A stretch of 64,000 nt of DNA from an uncultured Polaribacter sp. Lineage in GTDB: Bacteria; Bacteroidota; Bacteroidia; Flavobacteriales; Flavobacteriaceae. The notes beneath the pieces were generated by a model that saw only the letters and a program-made list of their open reading frames with translations, ran no database searches and was not told where the DNA came from. This document shows, piece by piece, positions 27,357 through 36,052 of this stretch. Every line of letters begins with the position of its first letter. Positions within the stretch are counted from its first letter, which is position 1. Location of the stretch: NCBI RefSeq assembly GCF_947497125.1, contig NZ_CANMFI010000001.1, positions 248,001 to 312,000 of the forward strand, given 5' to 3'. The position numbers were made by a program, and so were the translations under genes.

Positions 27357-27385
27357 TTGTAACTTTTAAAAATTCTTTATTTTTG
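27357..27385 (+). promoter_or_regulatory. Promoter of the M14 carboxypeptidase gene
   Basis: TTG (27357-27359), 18 nt, TATTTTTG (27378-27385). It lies downstream of an in-frame ATG at 27353 and places the real start at ATG 27407. Confidence 0.7.
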
Positions 27386-27406
27386 AAGAAATATTTTTCA
27401 TACATC

Positions 27407-28456
27407 ATGCAAACTTTAACGCATCAATTTTTAGAATCGATTTATAATGTTCAAAAAGAAAATTCATTACACGGAAGATGGATTACCTTTAAAGATTTAG
27501 AAAATTTATTTAGTAAGTATTCTTCTAAGTTTAAAGTATCACAAATTGGTACATCCGAAGAAAACAGACCTATAATGCAATTAAAAATTGGTGTTGGTGC
27601 TAAAAAAATACTTTTATGGTCTCAAATGCATGGTAATGAAAGTACAGGTACAAAGGCTTTGTTTGATTTATTCAATTGCTTTTTAAACGAGTCTGATGTA
27701 GTTTTTGAAAATATTTTAACTACTTGTACTTTGGTTTTTATACCAATGTTAAACCCAGATGGTGCGTTGGCATATACAAGGGTTAATGCCAATAATATTG
27801 ATTTAAATAGAGATGCAGTAGATCGATTAGCAGTTGAGAGTAAGCTTTTAAGACAGATTTTAGAAACATTTAACCCTCAGTTTTGCTTTAATTTGCACGA
27901 CCAAAGAACTATTTTTGGTGTAGAAGGCACAAACAACCCAGCAACAATTTCATTTTTAGCGCCTTCCGAAGAAATTACAAGAGCCATTACTAGTGGTAGA
28001 AAACAAACAATGGATGTGATTGTTGGTATGAATTTAATGCTGCAACAAATTATACCAGATTTTGTGGGCAGGTATACAGATGAATTTTATCCAACGGCTA
28101 CCGGAGATAATTTTCAGAAGCTTGGTTACAATACTATTTTAATAGAATCTGGCCATTATCCTAATGATTACGAAAGAGAAATTTCAAGAAAATTTACATT
28201 TTTTTCAATTTTACAAGGGCTATATCACATTGCAAGTAACGATGTATTTACTAATTACAAGCCTTATTTTAACATTCCGAATAATAATAAGAACTTCTTT
28301 GATGTAATACATCGATACACAGATTCTAAAAAGGATATTGCTTATCAATATAAAGAACAAATTTTAGAGAATAAATTTGTTTTAAAATTGGTAGAAGTGT
28401 CAGAAAAAGAATTATCTTCTAAGTCAGGACACTCCGAAATCGTTTTCGAAAGCTAA
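27407..28456 (+). CDS. M14 family zinc carboxypeptidase-like protein
   Basis: 349 residues, no signal peptide from this start. Zinc ligands HxxE in SQMHGNEST (His75, Glu78) and His164 in NLHDQR, the substrate-binding NxDLNRD pattern (NNIDLNRDA), and a late Glu in ILIESGHYPNDYERE in the place of the catalytic glutamate. The family removes C-terminal residues or amide-linked groups from peptides or peptidoglycan. Upstream lies the palindrome cluster shared with the XRE gene; an Lrp-type regulator follows 85 nt downstream with its own -7 element. Confidence 0.88.
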   Translation: MQTLTHQFLESIYNVQKENSLHGRWITFKDLENLFSKYSSKFKVSQIGTSEENRPIMQLKIGVGAKKILLWSQMHGNESTGTKALFDLFNCFLNESDVVFENILTTCTLVFIPMLNPDGALAYTRVNANNIDLNRDAVDRLAVESKLLRQILETFNPQFCFNLHDQRTIFGVEGTNNPATISFLAPSEEITRAITSGRKQTMDVIVGMNLMLQQIIPDFVGRYTDEFYPTATGDNFQKLGYNTILIESGHYPNDYEREISRKFTFFSILQGLYHIASNDVFTNYKPYFNIPNNNKNFFDVIHRYTDSKKDIAYQYKEQILENKFVLKLVEVSEKELSSKSGHSEIVFES

Positions 28457-28506
28457 TTTTCTTAATTTTTTCTCACTTTTTTTGTTACTTTATTAAATTA
28501 AAATCA

Positions 28507-28514
28507 TAAATTTG
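28507..28514 (+). promoter_or_regulatory. -7 element TAAATTTG for the Lrp-type regulator gene
   Basis: Perfect TAnnTTTG, 27 nt before the ATG. The nearest upstream TTG (28482-28484) gives a 22-nt spacer, longer than consensus. Confidence 0.45.
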
Positions 28515-28541
28515 CTTTTTTAATTGAATAATACGTAAAAA

Positions 28542-29021
28542 ATGAAAAAGTTTATTTTAGATGAGATAGATCATCAAATTTTAGATGTCTTAATAGAAAA
28601 TGCAAGAACCCCCTTTACAGATATTGCAAAGCAATTATTGGTATCTGCAGGTACAATTCACGTACGTGTAAAAAAGATGGAAGATGAAGGTATTATTCAG
28701 GGATCTACATTAACGCTTAATTATGAAAAAATGGGCTATTCTTTTATAGCTCACGTTGGTGTCTTTTTAGAGAAAACCTCAATGACACAGAATGTAATTG
28801 AAGATTTAAGAAAAATATCGAATGTTACCGTAGCTTATGTTACTGCTGGTAAGTATAATATTTTCTGTAAAGTAAGAGCAAAAGGGACTAATGATGCTAA
28901 AGATATTATTTATAGAATTGATGACATCCCTGGCGTTAATAGAACAGAAACAATGATTGCTTTAGAAGAAAGCATTAACGATAAAAAGAGAATGATGCAT
29001 GCAATTTTTAAAGAATTGTAA
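28542..29021 (+). CDS. Lrp/AsnC family transcriptional regulator
   Basis: 159 residues. N-terminal winged HTH (LDEIDHQILDVLIENARTPF, then IAKQLLVSAGTIHVRVKKME) and C-terminal RAM/ligand-sensing alpha-beta domain (SFIAHVGVFL ... VAYVTAGKYNIFCKVRAKG). Such proteins form octamers and sense amino acids. The RAM domain is of the type common in Flavobacteriia; the ligand cannot be predicted. It is monocistronic with a strong terminator. Confidence 0.94.
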   Translation: MKKFILDEIDHQILDVLIENARTPFTDIAKQLLVSAGTIHVRVKKMEDEGIIQGSTLTLNYEKMGYSFIAHVGVFLEKTSMTQNVIEDLRKISNVTVAYVTAGKYNIFCKVRAKGTNDAKDIIYRIDDIPGVNRTETMIALEESINDKKRMMHAIFKEL

Positions 29022-29048
29022 CCTTATTTTCTAATCATAATTTTGTAC

Positions 29049-29082
29049 AAAACCTTATCATTTTCTGATAAGGTTTTTTTTT
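29049..29082 (+). terminator. Terminator of the Lrp-type gene
   Basis: Perfect 12-bp stem AAAACCTTATCA / TGATAAGGTTTT (29049-29060, 29066-29077), loop TTTTC, T run. Confidence 0.9.
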
Positions 29083-29196
29083 GATATTTAGCCTAGCTAT
29101 GTTTGTTGTTTAATTATTTAAAATTAATAGATAACATTCAAAGCCCATTAATATTTATATAATTATTAAGTATCTTTAGCCTACAAATAAACATGT

Positions 29197-30201
29197 ATGA
29201 TTAACAAACAAATTATCTTTAAAAAAAGACCCTCTGGTATACCAGATACAGATACTTGGCAATTACAAGAAACAGAAGTTGCAGAACTACAAGCCGGAGA
29301 AATTTTAATAGAACAACATTATATTTCTTTAGATCCCGCAATGAGAGGTTGGATGAATGATACAAAATCATACATACCACCCATTGCTATTGATGATGTA
29401 ATGCGAGCTGGATCTATTGGTAAGGTTATTAAAAACAATGGCAACCCTAAGTTTGAAGTAGGAGATTGTGTAACTAGTTGGGGCGGCGTGCAACAATATG
29501 CCATTACAAACGGAGATGGTTGGTATAAAGTAGATGATCAATTAGCACCAATGCCTTTGTACATCGGTTTGTTGGGTATGCCTGGTATGACAGCTTATTT
29601 TGGTATTACCCAAGTAGCAAAAATTAAAGAAGGCGATATTGTTTTGGTATCGGGTGCTGCAGGTGCTGTTGGAAGCACAGTAGGGCAAATTGCAAAAATT
29701 AAAGGTTGCAAAGTAATTGGTATTGCTGGTGGTTCAGAAAAATGTAAGTATTTAATTGACCAATTAGGTTTTGATGATGCCATTGATTATAAATCAGAAA
29801 ATATTTACACAGCATTAAAAAGAAAATGCCCCAAAGGCATAGATGTTTATTTCGACAATGTTGGTGGTGTTATTTTAGATGCAGCATTAGGCAAGTTAAG
29901 AATGCATGCCAGAGTAGTAATTTGTGGCGCTATTTCTCAATACAACAATACCACAAAAATTAAAGGACCTAGCAATTACTTGTCTTTATTAGTTACTCGT
30001 TCTACCATGCAAGGTATGGTTGTTATGGATTATAGCAAAGAATTCGGAGTAGCAGCAAAACAAATGTCTTTATGGCTTAAAGAAGGCAAACTAACCTACA
30101 GAGAGGCAATGTATCACGGAATTGAGAATTTTCAGGAAACATATAACAGATTGTTTACCGGAGATAAAAAAGGAAAACTAATTTTAAAAGTAAAAGAGTA
30201 G
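29197..30201 (+). CDS. NADP-dependent medium-chain oxidoreductase (CurA/prostaglandin reductase type)
   Basis: 334 residues, zinc-free MDR superfamily. Cofactor site GAAGAVGSTVGQIAKIKGC (AxxGxxG type) in the Rossmann domain, LDPAMRGWMND in the N-terminal catalytic domain, DVYFDNVGG and VICGAISQYN in the C-terminal part. Relatives reduce the double bond of enones using NADPH; the physiological substrate is unknown and probably a reactive aldehyde or ketone. TATCTTTA (29171-29178, 7/8 of -7) lies upstream. It overlaps the next gene by one base. Confidence 0.92.
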   Translation: MINKQIIFKKRPSGIPDTDTWQLQETEVAELQAGEILIEQHYISLDPAMRGWMNDTKSYIPPIAIDDVMRAGSIGKVIKNNGNPKFEVGDCVTSWGGVQQYAITNGDGWYKVDDQLAPMPLYIGLLGMPGMTAYFGITQVAKIKEGDIVLVSGAAGAVGSTVGQIAKIKGCKVIGIAGGSEKCKYLIDQLGFDDAIDYKSENIYTALKRKCPKGIDVYFDNVGGVILDAALGKLRMHARVVICGAISQYNNTTKIKGPSNYLSLLVTRSTMQGMVVMDYSKEFGVAAKQMSLWLKEGKLTYREAMYHGIENFQETYNRLFTGDKKGKLILKVKE

Positions 30202-30386
30202 TGGAGTTAGAGCATTTTTTTCAATGCCCACATTGTTGGGAATCTATTTCTATGATCTTAGATAAAAGTGTTGCACATCAAACCTATATAGAAGATTGTG
30301 AAGTTTGCTGCAACCCAATAGAAATTACACCCACCTTTAATGCTGGTGAGTTAGAAGGTTTTTACGCAGAATCTATAGAACAATAA
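30201..30386 (+). CDS. CPXCG family cysteine-rich protein
   Basis: 61 residues starting with GTG at 30201, which shares its G with the TAG stop of the oxidoreductase gene, so translation is probably coupled. Four cysteines in two pairs (CPHC near residue 9 and CEVCC around 33-37) likely form a zinc ribbon; the family is known only by this motif and has no assigned function. The N-terminus MELEHFFQCPHC is the usual family start, supporting GTG. Confidence 0.85.
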   Translation: MELEHFFQCPHCWESISMILDKSVAHQTYIEDCEVCCNPIEITPTFNAGELEGFYAESIEQ

Positions 30387-30514
30387 TTTTTTTAAGAAGC
30401 TTTTTCTTGCTTTCCGTTGTATCTTTTTTACAATTATTTTAGGCAATTAAAATGCCTTATTAGCGGTAAAAAAGGATGCCACTTCAATCAAGGCTAGAGA
30501 GAACGTCTTATAAT

Positions 30515-31216
30515 TTACAAAGGATTTTTCCAATTAAATTCATTAAAAAGAGCAATCCAATCATCAGGAAAAGAAGCTTTTAATGTCAATTTTTCATTTG
30601 TAAACGGGTGATTAAATACTAAAATACCCGCATGTAAAAACATATTTTTCCATCCAAAGTTAGTTTCAAACATTACATCATGATTTTTGTCACCATACTT
30701 TGTATCACCAATTAAAGGATGGCTAATTTTATTGGTATGTATTCTTAGTTGATGCATTCTGCCTGTTTTTGGCATTAATTTTACCAGGCTATAACGAGAT
30801 GAATTGTAGGGTTTTACAGCAATATCTAAGGTAACTTTATTTAGTGTTTCTAAATGCGTTAGTGCTTCTTTATGTATGTTTGCATCTTTACCTTTTACCG
30901 GAGTATCGATTGTCTTTGTAGCTTCAGAAAATCCGCGAACTACCCCAAAATAATTTTTATCAATTTTATTCTCGGTAAATAATTCTTGAAATTTAGAAAC
31001 AAAACCAGTCTCTTTAGCAAGTAGAATAATGCCAGAGGTTTTTCTGTCTAACCGATGTATTGGGTATACTTTTAAACCAAGCGACTCGCTAATTAATTTT
31101 AACAGCGATACTTCATGGCTCATGTTTCTTGAGTGATGCGCATGGTGTACAAGCATGTTATTGGGTTTATTAACCGCAATAAAATAATTGTCTTCAAAAA
31201 TAATTTCTAAGTCCAT
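30515..31216 (-). CDS. truC: tRNA pseudouridine synthase, TruC-like (RluA family)
   Basis: 233 residues, no S4 domain. Catalytic motif HRLDRKTSG with the active-site Asp, then KTGRMHQLRIH and HPLIGDTKYGD of the RluA fold. The end (FNEFNWKNPL) aligns in my memory with the E. coli TruC end (FGWRGLL), which isomerises U65 of tRNAs. Eleven nt separate it from the upstream MFS gene, so both are probably one unit. Confusion with another RluA-type enzyme acting on rRNA is possible. Confidence 0.85.
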   Translation of the reverse strand: MDLEIIFEDNYFIAVNKPNNMLVHHAHHSRNMSHEVSLLKLISESLGLKVYPIHRLDRKTSGIILLAKETGFVSKFQELFTENKIDKNYFGVVRGFSEATKTIDTPVKGKDANIHKEALTHLETLNKVTLDIAVKPYNSSRYSLVKLMPKTGRMHQLRIHTNKISHPLIGDTKYGDKNHDVMFETNFGWKNMFLHAGILVFNHPFTNEKLTLKASFPDDWIALFNEFNWKNPL

Positions 31217-31227
31217 TTTTAAAGTTT

Positions 31228-32436
31228 TTAAATAGCTGACGATTTTTTATTGTTAAACTTTAAAAAACCAATTAATAGTAAAGAAATGAGTCCGCATATA
31301 AAAAAACCAATGAATAGCGGTAAAGCGGTTTTAACTAAATAGCTACCAATAAATGTTGCAATTGGCACTGCCATAATAGTAGAAGTAAAGCCGTTAATTG
31401 CTGCGCCAATGCCTGCTATATGTCCTATTGGTTCCATGGCTAAAGCTCTGGTATTGCCAAAAAGAAAACCGAGGGCAAAAAATTGCAGTCCGAAAAATAA
31501 AATTAACATATAAATACTTGGGTTCTGTTCGCCATAAAAGAAACAAATATATAGCAAAGGTATAGCGGTAAAAAGTAGCGTAAAAATGGTGACTAATTTT
31601 AACATGCCAAGTTTTACAACAAATTTTCCATTTAAAAAAGTGGCAAAACCAACACTAATTGCCAAGCCAGCAAATATGTACGGAAACTCTTCTTTTAAAT
31701 TGTATTGCTGTTCAAAAATTAACTGACTAGCGCTTAAATATACCATAAAAGAACCTGTAATAAAACCAGAAAATAAGGTAAAAATAATAGCTTGTTTGTG
31801 TTTTAAAAACTCTTTTGTACCCTCTACAAAAAGTGCTAATTTAAAGGTTTTTCGATGTTCTTTTTTTAAGGTTTCTGGTTGTCTTTTCCAGACCCAAATC
31901 ATTGTAAATAAGCCAAAAATCAATTGGCTATAAAATATAGAACGCCAACCATAATTATCTAACATTAATTTACCAATAGCAGGTGCTACAACCGGAACTA
32001 AAATAAAAATAACAACAATAAAAGACATCACTTTTGCCATTTGATTGCCACTAAAACGGTCTCTAACCATTGCAATACTTATAGTTCTAGGTGCAGACAA
32101 ACCAATACCTTGTAAAAGTCTACCAACAATCATCGTTTCTAGGCTAGTAGCAGAAACACAAATAAAACTAGCAAAGGCAAATACAATAAAACCAACATAA
32201 ATTACTGGTTTTCTTCCAAAACTATCCGATAATGGCCCAGATATTAATTGACCAGATCCTAAGCCAAGAAAAATCATTGTTATAAACAACTGATTATTTT
32301 TAGGACTTACAACTTGTATTGTTTTGCTAATATCTGTTATTGCTGGTAATAATGCATCGATTGCCAATGCAACCAAAGACATTAAAGATGCCATTACGAT
32401 AATAAATTCTAGTTCTGTTTTTTTTCTGATCTCCAC
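31228..32436 (-). CDS. Bcr/CflA-type multidrug efflux MFS transporter
   Basis: 402 residues with 12 hydrophobic segments. The loop 2-3 signature is SGPLSDSFGRKPVIYVG; GLSAPRTISIAMVRDRF follows in TM4-loop, a hallmark of the DHA1 Bcr/CflA group. Proton-driven export of drugs or metabolites across the inner membrane. It is the first gene of a probable two-gene unit with truC. Upstream lies the 0.8-kb gap without an intact gene. Confidence 0.92.
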   Translation of the reverse strand: MEIRKKTELEFIIVMASLMSLVALAIDALLPAITDISKTIQVVSPKNNQLFITMIFLGLGSGQLISGPLSDSFGRKPVIYVGFIVFAFASFICVSATSLETMIVGRLLQGIGLSAPRTISIAMVRDRFSGNQMAKVMSFIVVIFILVPVVAPAIGKLMLDNYGWRSIFYSQLIFGLFTMIWVWKRQPETLKKEHRKTFKLALFVEGTKEFLKHKQAIIFTLFSGFITGSFMVYLSASQLIFEQQYNLKEEFPYIFAGLAISVGFATFLNGKFVVKLGMLKLVTIFTLLFTAIPLLYICFFYGEQNPSIYMLILFFGLQFFALGFLFGNTRALAMEPIGHIAGIGAAINGFTSTIMAVPIATFIGSYLVKTALPLFIGFFICGLISLLLIGFLKFNNKKSSAI

Positions 32437-32564
32437 GCTGCAAAAGTAGTTTTATTTATAGTTTCTAAATACTTTTTATTTAAAACTATTTTACCAAACA
32501 GTAGAGATCTATAGTAAGTTAAAAATACTATTTAACATAATATAAATTATAGTACATGTATATA

Positions 32565-32662
32565 GTAATTTCTGTATAGCCGTTTTTCAGGCTATTTACA
32601 AATAATTGTAGATATGACTTCTTTAGAATCATATCATCAACAATTATGTTAAAAGAAATTAC
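32565..32662. other. Candidate folded element (three-way junction) in a gene-free stretch
   Basis: Nested inverted repeats fit one fold: outer helix GTAATTTCT / AGAAATTAC (32565-32573, 32654-32662); inner hairpin ATAGCC / GGCTAT (32576-32581, 32590-32595); and a long hairpin at 32602-32647 made of ATAATTGT / ACAATTAT, GATATGA / TCATATC and TTC / GAA with loop TTTA. The long hairpin alone has about 18 pairs in 46 nt. There is no T run after it, so it is not a simple terminator. It could be a structured RNA, a protein-binding cruciform or the remains of a mobile element; no promoter was identified. Confidence 0.35.
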
Positions 32663-32927
32663 GGCTCATTAACTTATAGGTTTATTTCATAGCTATAATT
32701 CTCTATTATGTAAAATATCCTAGAAAGCTCTTAACATTAAATATTCATTCGCTTGTTGGTGTTTTAAAATTCGTTAACAAGTCTCAATTATAATTCCGTA
32801 GTATCTTGTATTTAGCAATATTCAATAGCATTTATTAAAAACGTCTTTAGAATTATAGTAATAGATATTTCGTTAAAAATAATTACGAATCTAATTATTA
32901 TCAATTGTTTAATATCATATTAATTGA

Positions 32928-33086
32928 GTAGCTATTCTAAATCTACTTGGCCAACAATTAAAATCTTTTGACGTTAATTTTAAATCTACAGAAATTTCTA
33001 TTAGTTCTCTTAGGAAAGGAGTTTACTTTTTAAAAGTATCATTTTATAATGGTAGCCACGTTTTAACAAAAATTGTTAAAGAATAA
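32928..33086 (+). pseudogene. Remnant of a type IX secretion C-terminal sorting domain
   Basis: The frame VAILNLLGQQLKSFDVNF ... ISISSLRKGVYFLKVSFY ... VLTKIVKE, 52 residues ending at TAA 33084, is a typical T9SS type A sorting domain (beta-sandwich with LLGQ, LxxGVYFLKV and KIVKE ending). An in-frame TGA (32925-32927) precedes it, there is no start codon, and upstream DNA shows no continuing frame. The cargo protein gene is therefore lost or broken by frameshifts, leaving only its secretion tail. The rest of the 32437-33263 stretch shows no other coding frame I can defend. Confidence 0.75.
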
Positions 33087-33234
33087 GACAAACTCTATTT
33101 AGTTTTTATTTACTATTTTCAATAAAAACATGAGATAATAATAATTAATACTATTAATAAATCTATCTTAAGTTAAGGTGTAATTTATCAGGTTATAATT
33201 CTATCAAAAGTAATTTAAAACACAAGTTTAATAG

Positions 33235-33242
33235 TATATTTG
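33235..33242 (+). promoter_or_regulatory. -7 element TATATTTG for the DEAD-box-like gene
   Basis: Perfect TAnnTTTG, 21 nt before ATG 33264. It overlaps an apparent in-frame TTG start (33240), which is therefore unlikely. Confidence 0.5.
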
Positions 33243-33263
33243 TGGTCTTTAAAGATTTATAGA

Positions 33264-33878
33264 ATGGTATTTAAAAAGTTACATCCTTATATAAAAGAGA
33301 AGTTAGCATCGTTAGATATTACAACTCCTACCCTTTTTCAAACTAAAAGCATTCCACTTATAAAAAGTGGTGCCAATGTATATTGTTTTGCTCCAGAAAA
33401 CAGCGGAAAAACAACAACATTAATACTTACAACATTGCATAAATTACAATGTGAAGAAGCTGGCAGCGCACCAAGAGCAATTATTTTAGTTGAAAATAAT
33501 GTAAAAGCGGGCGAATTGTATGATGCTTTTATAAGTTATACCAGACATAGCACTTTACGTGTCTATTATGGTGATGAAAGAGAGCATATAGATCTTTTAA
33601 AGTCTGAAATATTTGAAGGCATTGATGTTTTAATAGCAACCCCGAAAATTGTAAACAAGCTACTTTTATTAGAAGGATTAAATACTACGCAAGTAAAAAT
33701 ATTTCATATTGATGATGCTTCTTTTCTATCAGAAAAATCTGCATATGCTGCTTTAATAGCTATTACGCAAAGTATTCATAAATGTCAGTATGTTATTTAT
33801 GCAGATAAAATTGAACCTAACTTAAAAAAATTACAAGATTATTTTATGCAGTTTGCAAAAACAATTAGCATTAAATAA
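33264..33878 (+). CDS. Half DEAD-box protein (RecA domain 1 only, degenerate motifs)
   Basis: 204 residues. It has the order of an RNA helicase first domain: Q motif (TTPTLFQTKSI, Gln26), Walker A as APENSGKTT (Lys49), motif Ia region (AIILVENN), motif Ib (IATP) and motif II as HIDDAS (Asp150-Asp151-Ala-Ser) instead of DEAD. No second RecA domain follows before the stop, and the next gene is unrelated. Without domain 2 it cannot be a normal helicase; ATP or RNA binding, or partnership with a full helicase, is possible. I recall similar short proteins in other Flavobacteriia, so it is probably not a pseudogene. Confidence 0.75.
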   Translation: MVFKKLHPYIKEKLASLDITTPTLFQTKSIPLIKSGANVYCFAPENSGKTTTLILTTLHKLQCEEAGSAPRAIILVENNVKAGELYDAFISYTRHSTLRVYYGDEREHIDLLKSEIFEGIDVLIATPKIVNKLLLLEGLNTTQVKIFHIDDASFLSEKSAYAALIAITQSIHKCQYVIYADKIEPNLKKLQDYFMQFAKTISIK

Positions 33879-33899
33879 CCTAAAAAAGACATCAGTATA

Positions 33900-34493
33900 A
33901 TGATTATACCTAAATTACATTATGTATCGCAAGGAAATACTGCTAATGAACATCTAGAAAACATTCAGAAAGCATGTTCTTCTGGTGCAGAATTGGTGCA
34001 ATTGAACATTAAAGATATCTCTGAAAAAAAATATTTAAAGTTTGCTGAAAAAGCAAGAGAAATAACAGCACACTATCAAACAAGACTTATAATTACAAAC
34101 TATTATAAGGTGGCTAAAACTATAAAAGCAGATGGTGTTCATATAGATAATACCGAGTTTTGCCCTACCGTAGCGTTAGATTATTTATTTACTTGGCAAA
34201 TTATTGGTGCAACAGCATCAAACTTAAAAGAATGCCAAGTTTTAGTAGAAAAAAAAGTAGATTATATTGTGTTCGATCCTTTTACAACTTTTGACTCTAA
34301 TTCTTTAAGCACAACAATTCCAATTCTTGGTGCTGGTAGTATTACTGTGAAAGATATTCCTGTTATTTTACAAAAAGGGATTTCTGGTGTTGCAATTTCT
34401 GATGCTATAACAGAAGATTTTAATAGTATAAAGGTATTTCATCAGCTATTAAATGCTGCTTCTTCAGACGAAAAGAAGTATACATTTCAATAA
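33900..34493 (+). CDS. Thiamine phosphate synthase/TenI-like protein
   Basis: 197 residues, TIM-barrel of the ThiE/TenI type: start LHYVSQG, then GAELVQLNIKD, LIITNYYKVAKTIKADGVHID, IGATASN, VDYIVFDPF and a phosphate-binding ending GAGSIT ... GVAISDAI. The GVHLGQxD motif and QxRxK motif of active ThiE are altered (GVHIDNTE, VQLNIKD), so synthesis of thiamine phosphate is doubtful; a TenI-like or diverged role is equally possible. It lies 21 nt after the half DEAD-box gene in the same direction. No other thi genes are present here. Confidence 0.7.
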   Translation: MIIPKLHYVSQGNTANEHLENIQKACSSGAELVQLNIKDISEKKYLKFAEKAREITAHYQTRLIITNYYKVAKTIKADGVHIDNTEFCPTVALDYLFTWQIIGATASNLKECQVLVEKKVDYIVFDPFTTFDSNSLSTTIPILGAGSITVKDIPVILQKGISGVAISDAITEDFNSIKVFHQLLNAASSDEKKYTFQ

Positions 34494-34501
34494 TAAGGCA
34501 T

Positions 34502-34536
34502 AAAAAAAACACAACTATATTAGTTGTGTTTTTTTT
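34502..34536. terminator. Bidirectional terminator between the ThiE-like gene and guaB
   Basis: Perfect 16-bp stem (34502-34517, 34521-34536) around CACAACTA / TAGTTGTG with a 3-nt loop; A run on one side and T run on the other. Confidence 0.9.
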
Positions 34537-34551
34537 AATAAATTCTATTGC

Positions 34552-36027
34552 TTAACGTCTGCTATAATTAGGAGACTCTTTTGTTATCACAACATCGTGT
34601 GGGTGACTTTCATTGATACCACTTGCTGTAATTCTTACAAATTTACCAGTATCTTTAAGTGTGGCTATATCTTTTGCACCACAATAGCCCATTCCTGCAC
34701 GTAAACCACCAATAAATTGATGAATACTTTCTGATAATTCTCCTTTATAGGGTACTCTACCGACAATACCTTCGGGTACTAATTTTTTAATATCGTCTTC
34801 AACATCTTGAAAATATCGATCTTTAGAGCCTTTTTTCATTGCTTCTACAGATCCCATACCTCTGTACGATTTAAATTTTCTTCCTTCGTAAATAATTGTT
34901 TCTCCAGGAGATTCTTTTGTACCTGCAAGTAAAGAGCCTAGCATTACACAATCTGCACCGGCAGCAATTGCTTTTGGTATATCTCCGGTATAACGAATAC
35001 CACCATCTGCAATAACTGGTACACCACTCCCCTTAATAGCGGCAGCAACTTCTAAAACGGCAGAAAATTGAGGAAACCCTACTCCTGCAACAATTCTAGT
35101 GGTACAAATAGAGCCAGGTCCAATTCCTACTTTTACAGCATCTGCGCCAGCAGCTACTAAATATTTAGCGGCTTCGGCAGTCGCAATATTTCCGACAACA
35201 ACCTCTAATTCTGGAAACTTTTGCTTTACTTGTTTTAATACATCTACAACACCTTTGGTGTGGCCGTGAGCTGTGTCTATAATTACAGCATCTACACCTG
35301 CGGCAACCAATGCAGCTGCTCTATCTACAGCATCACCAGTAACACCTAAAGCAGCAGCAACTCTTAATCTACCATATACATCTTTATTGGCAATTGGTTT
35401 TTGAGTTACTTTGGTAATGTCTCTAAATGTGATCAATCCTTTTAATTTGTAATCTTCATCAACAATTAAAAGTTTTTCTATTTTATAGTTTTGTAAAATC
35501 TTTTCAGCATCGTTTAAAGAGGTTCCAACAGCAGCAGTAACCAAGTCTTTACTTGTCATTACTTCTACAATAGGTCTTTTTAAATTATGCTCAAAACGCA
35601 AATCTCTATTGGTTACAATTCCTTTTAAAATACCATTGTCATCAACAATAGGAATGCCACCAATGCCATGCTCTTTCATATATGTTTTAGCATCTAAAAC
35701 TACTGCTGTTAAGGGCAAAGTAACGGGGTCTATTATCATGCCAGATTCTGCACGTTTAACTCTTCTAACCTCTTGCGCTTGTTGCTCAATGGTCATGTTT
35801 TTATGTAAAACACCAATTCCGCCTTCTCTTGCAATTGCAATTGCTAAAGAAGATTCTGTAACAGTATCCATAGCAGCAGATGCAATGGGTACATTAATAG
35901 TGATGTTTTTGGTAAATTGAGTTTGAATATTTACTTCTCTTGGAAGTACTTCTGAAAATGCAGGAACTAATAAAACGTCATCGTATGTTAGTCCTTCTCC
36001 TAAAATTTTGTTGTTGTGTGCTGTCAT
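34552..36027 (-). CDS. guaB: IMP dehydrogenase
   Basis: Oxidises IMP to XMP with NAD, the committed step to GMP. 491 residues. Order: N-terminal barrel strand ([11 protein letters not shown]), two CBS domains (about residues 95-215, e.g. [20 protein letters not shown]), then the catalytic barrel with the nucleophile Cys in GPGSICTTR, and the flap with RGMGSVEAM. Its -7 element is at 36053 and a 7-bp inverted repeat (GCAATTA/TAATTGC, 36031-36049) lies in the leader. It is convergent with the ThiE-like gene and divergent from the TonB receptor gene. Confidence 0.97.
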   Translation of the reverse strand: MTAHNNKILGEGLTYDDVLLVPAFSEVLPREVNIQTQFTKNITINVPIASAAMDTVTESSLAIAIAREGGIGVLHKNMTIEQQAQEVRRVKRAESGMIIDPVTLPLTAVVLDAKTYMKEHGIGGIPIVDDNGILKGIVTNRDLRFEHNLKRPIVEVMTSKDLVTAAVGTSLNDAEKILQNYKIEKLLIVDEDYKLKGLITFRDITKVTQKPIANKDVYGRLRVAAALGVTGDAVDRAAALVAAGVDAVIIDTAHGHTKGVVDVLKQVKQKFPELEVVVGNIATAEAAKYLVAAGADAVKVGIGPGSICTTRIVAGVGFPQFSAVLEVAAAIKGSGVPVIADGGIRYTGDIPKAIAAGADCVMLGSLLAGTKESPGETIIYEGRKFKSYRGMGSVEAMKKGSKDRYFQDVEDDIKKLVPEGIVGRVPYKGELSESIHQFIGGLRAGMGYCGAKDIATLKDTGKFVRITASGINESHPHDVVITKESPNYSRR

Positions 36028-36052
36028 GTTGCAATTAAGGTATAATTGCGTG

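Noticed and set aside
32601..32647. Ordinary terminator
   Set aside because: The hairpin is long but has no T run on either strand and no gene ends next to it.
32565..32662. Integron attC site or miniature transposon
   Set aside because: No integrase gene, no RYYYAAC/GTTRRRY ends, and no target-site duplication outside the 9-bp arms.
32437..33263. A missing gene or small coding frames in the gene-free stretch
   Set aside because: Apart from the sorting-domain remnant, frames are short, stop-rich and without recognisable motifs; for example ATG 32613 opens only about 13 codons.
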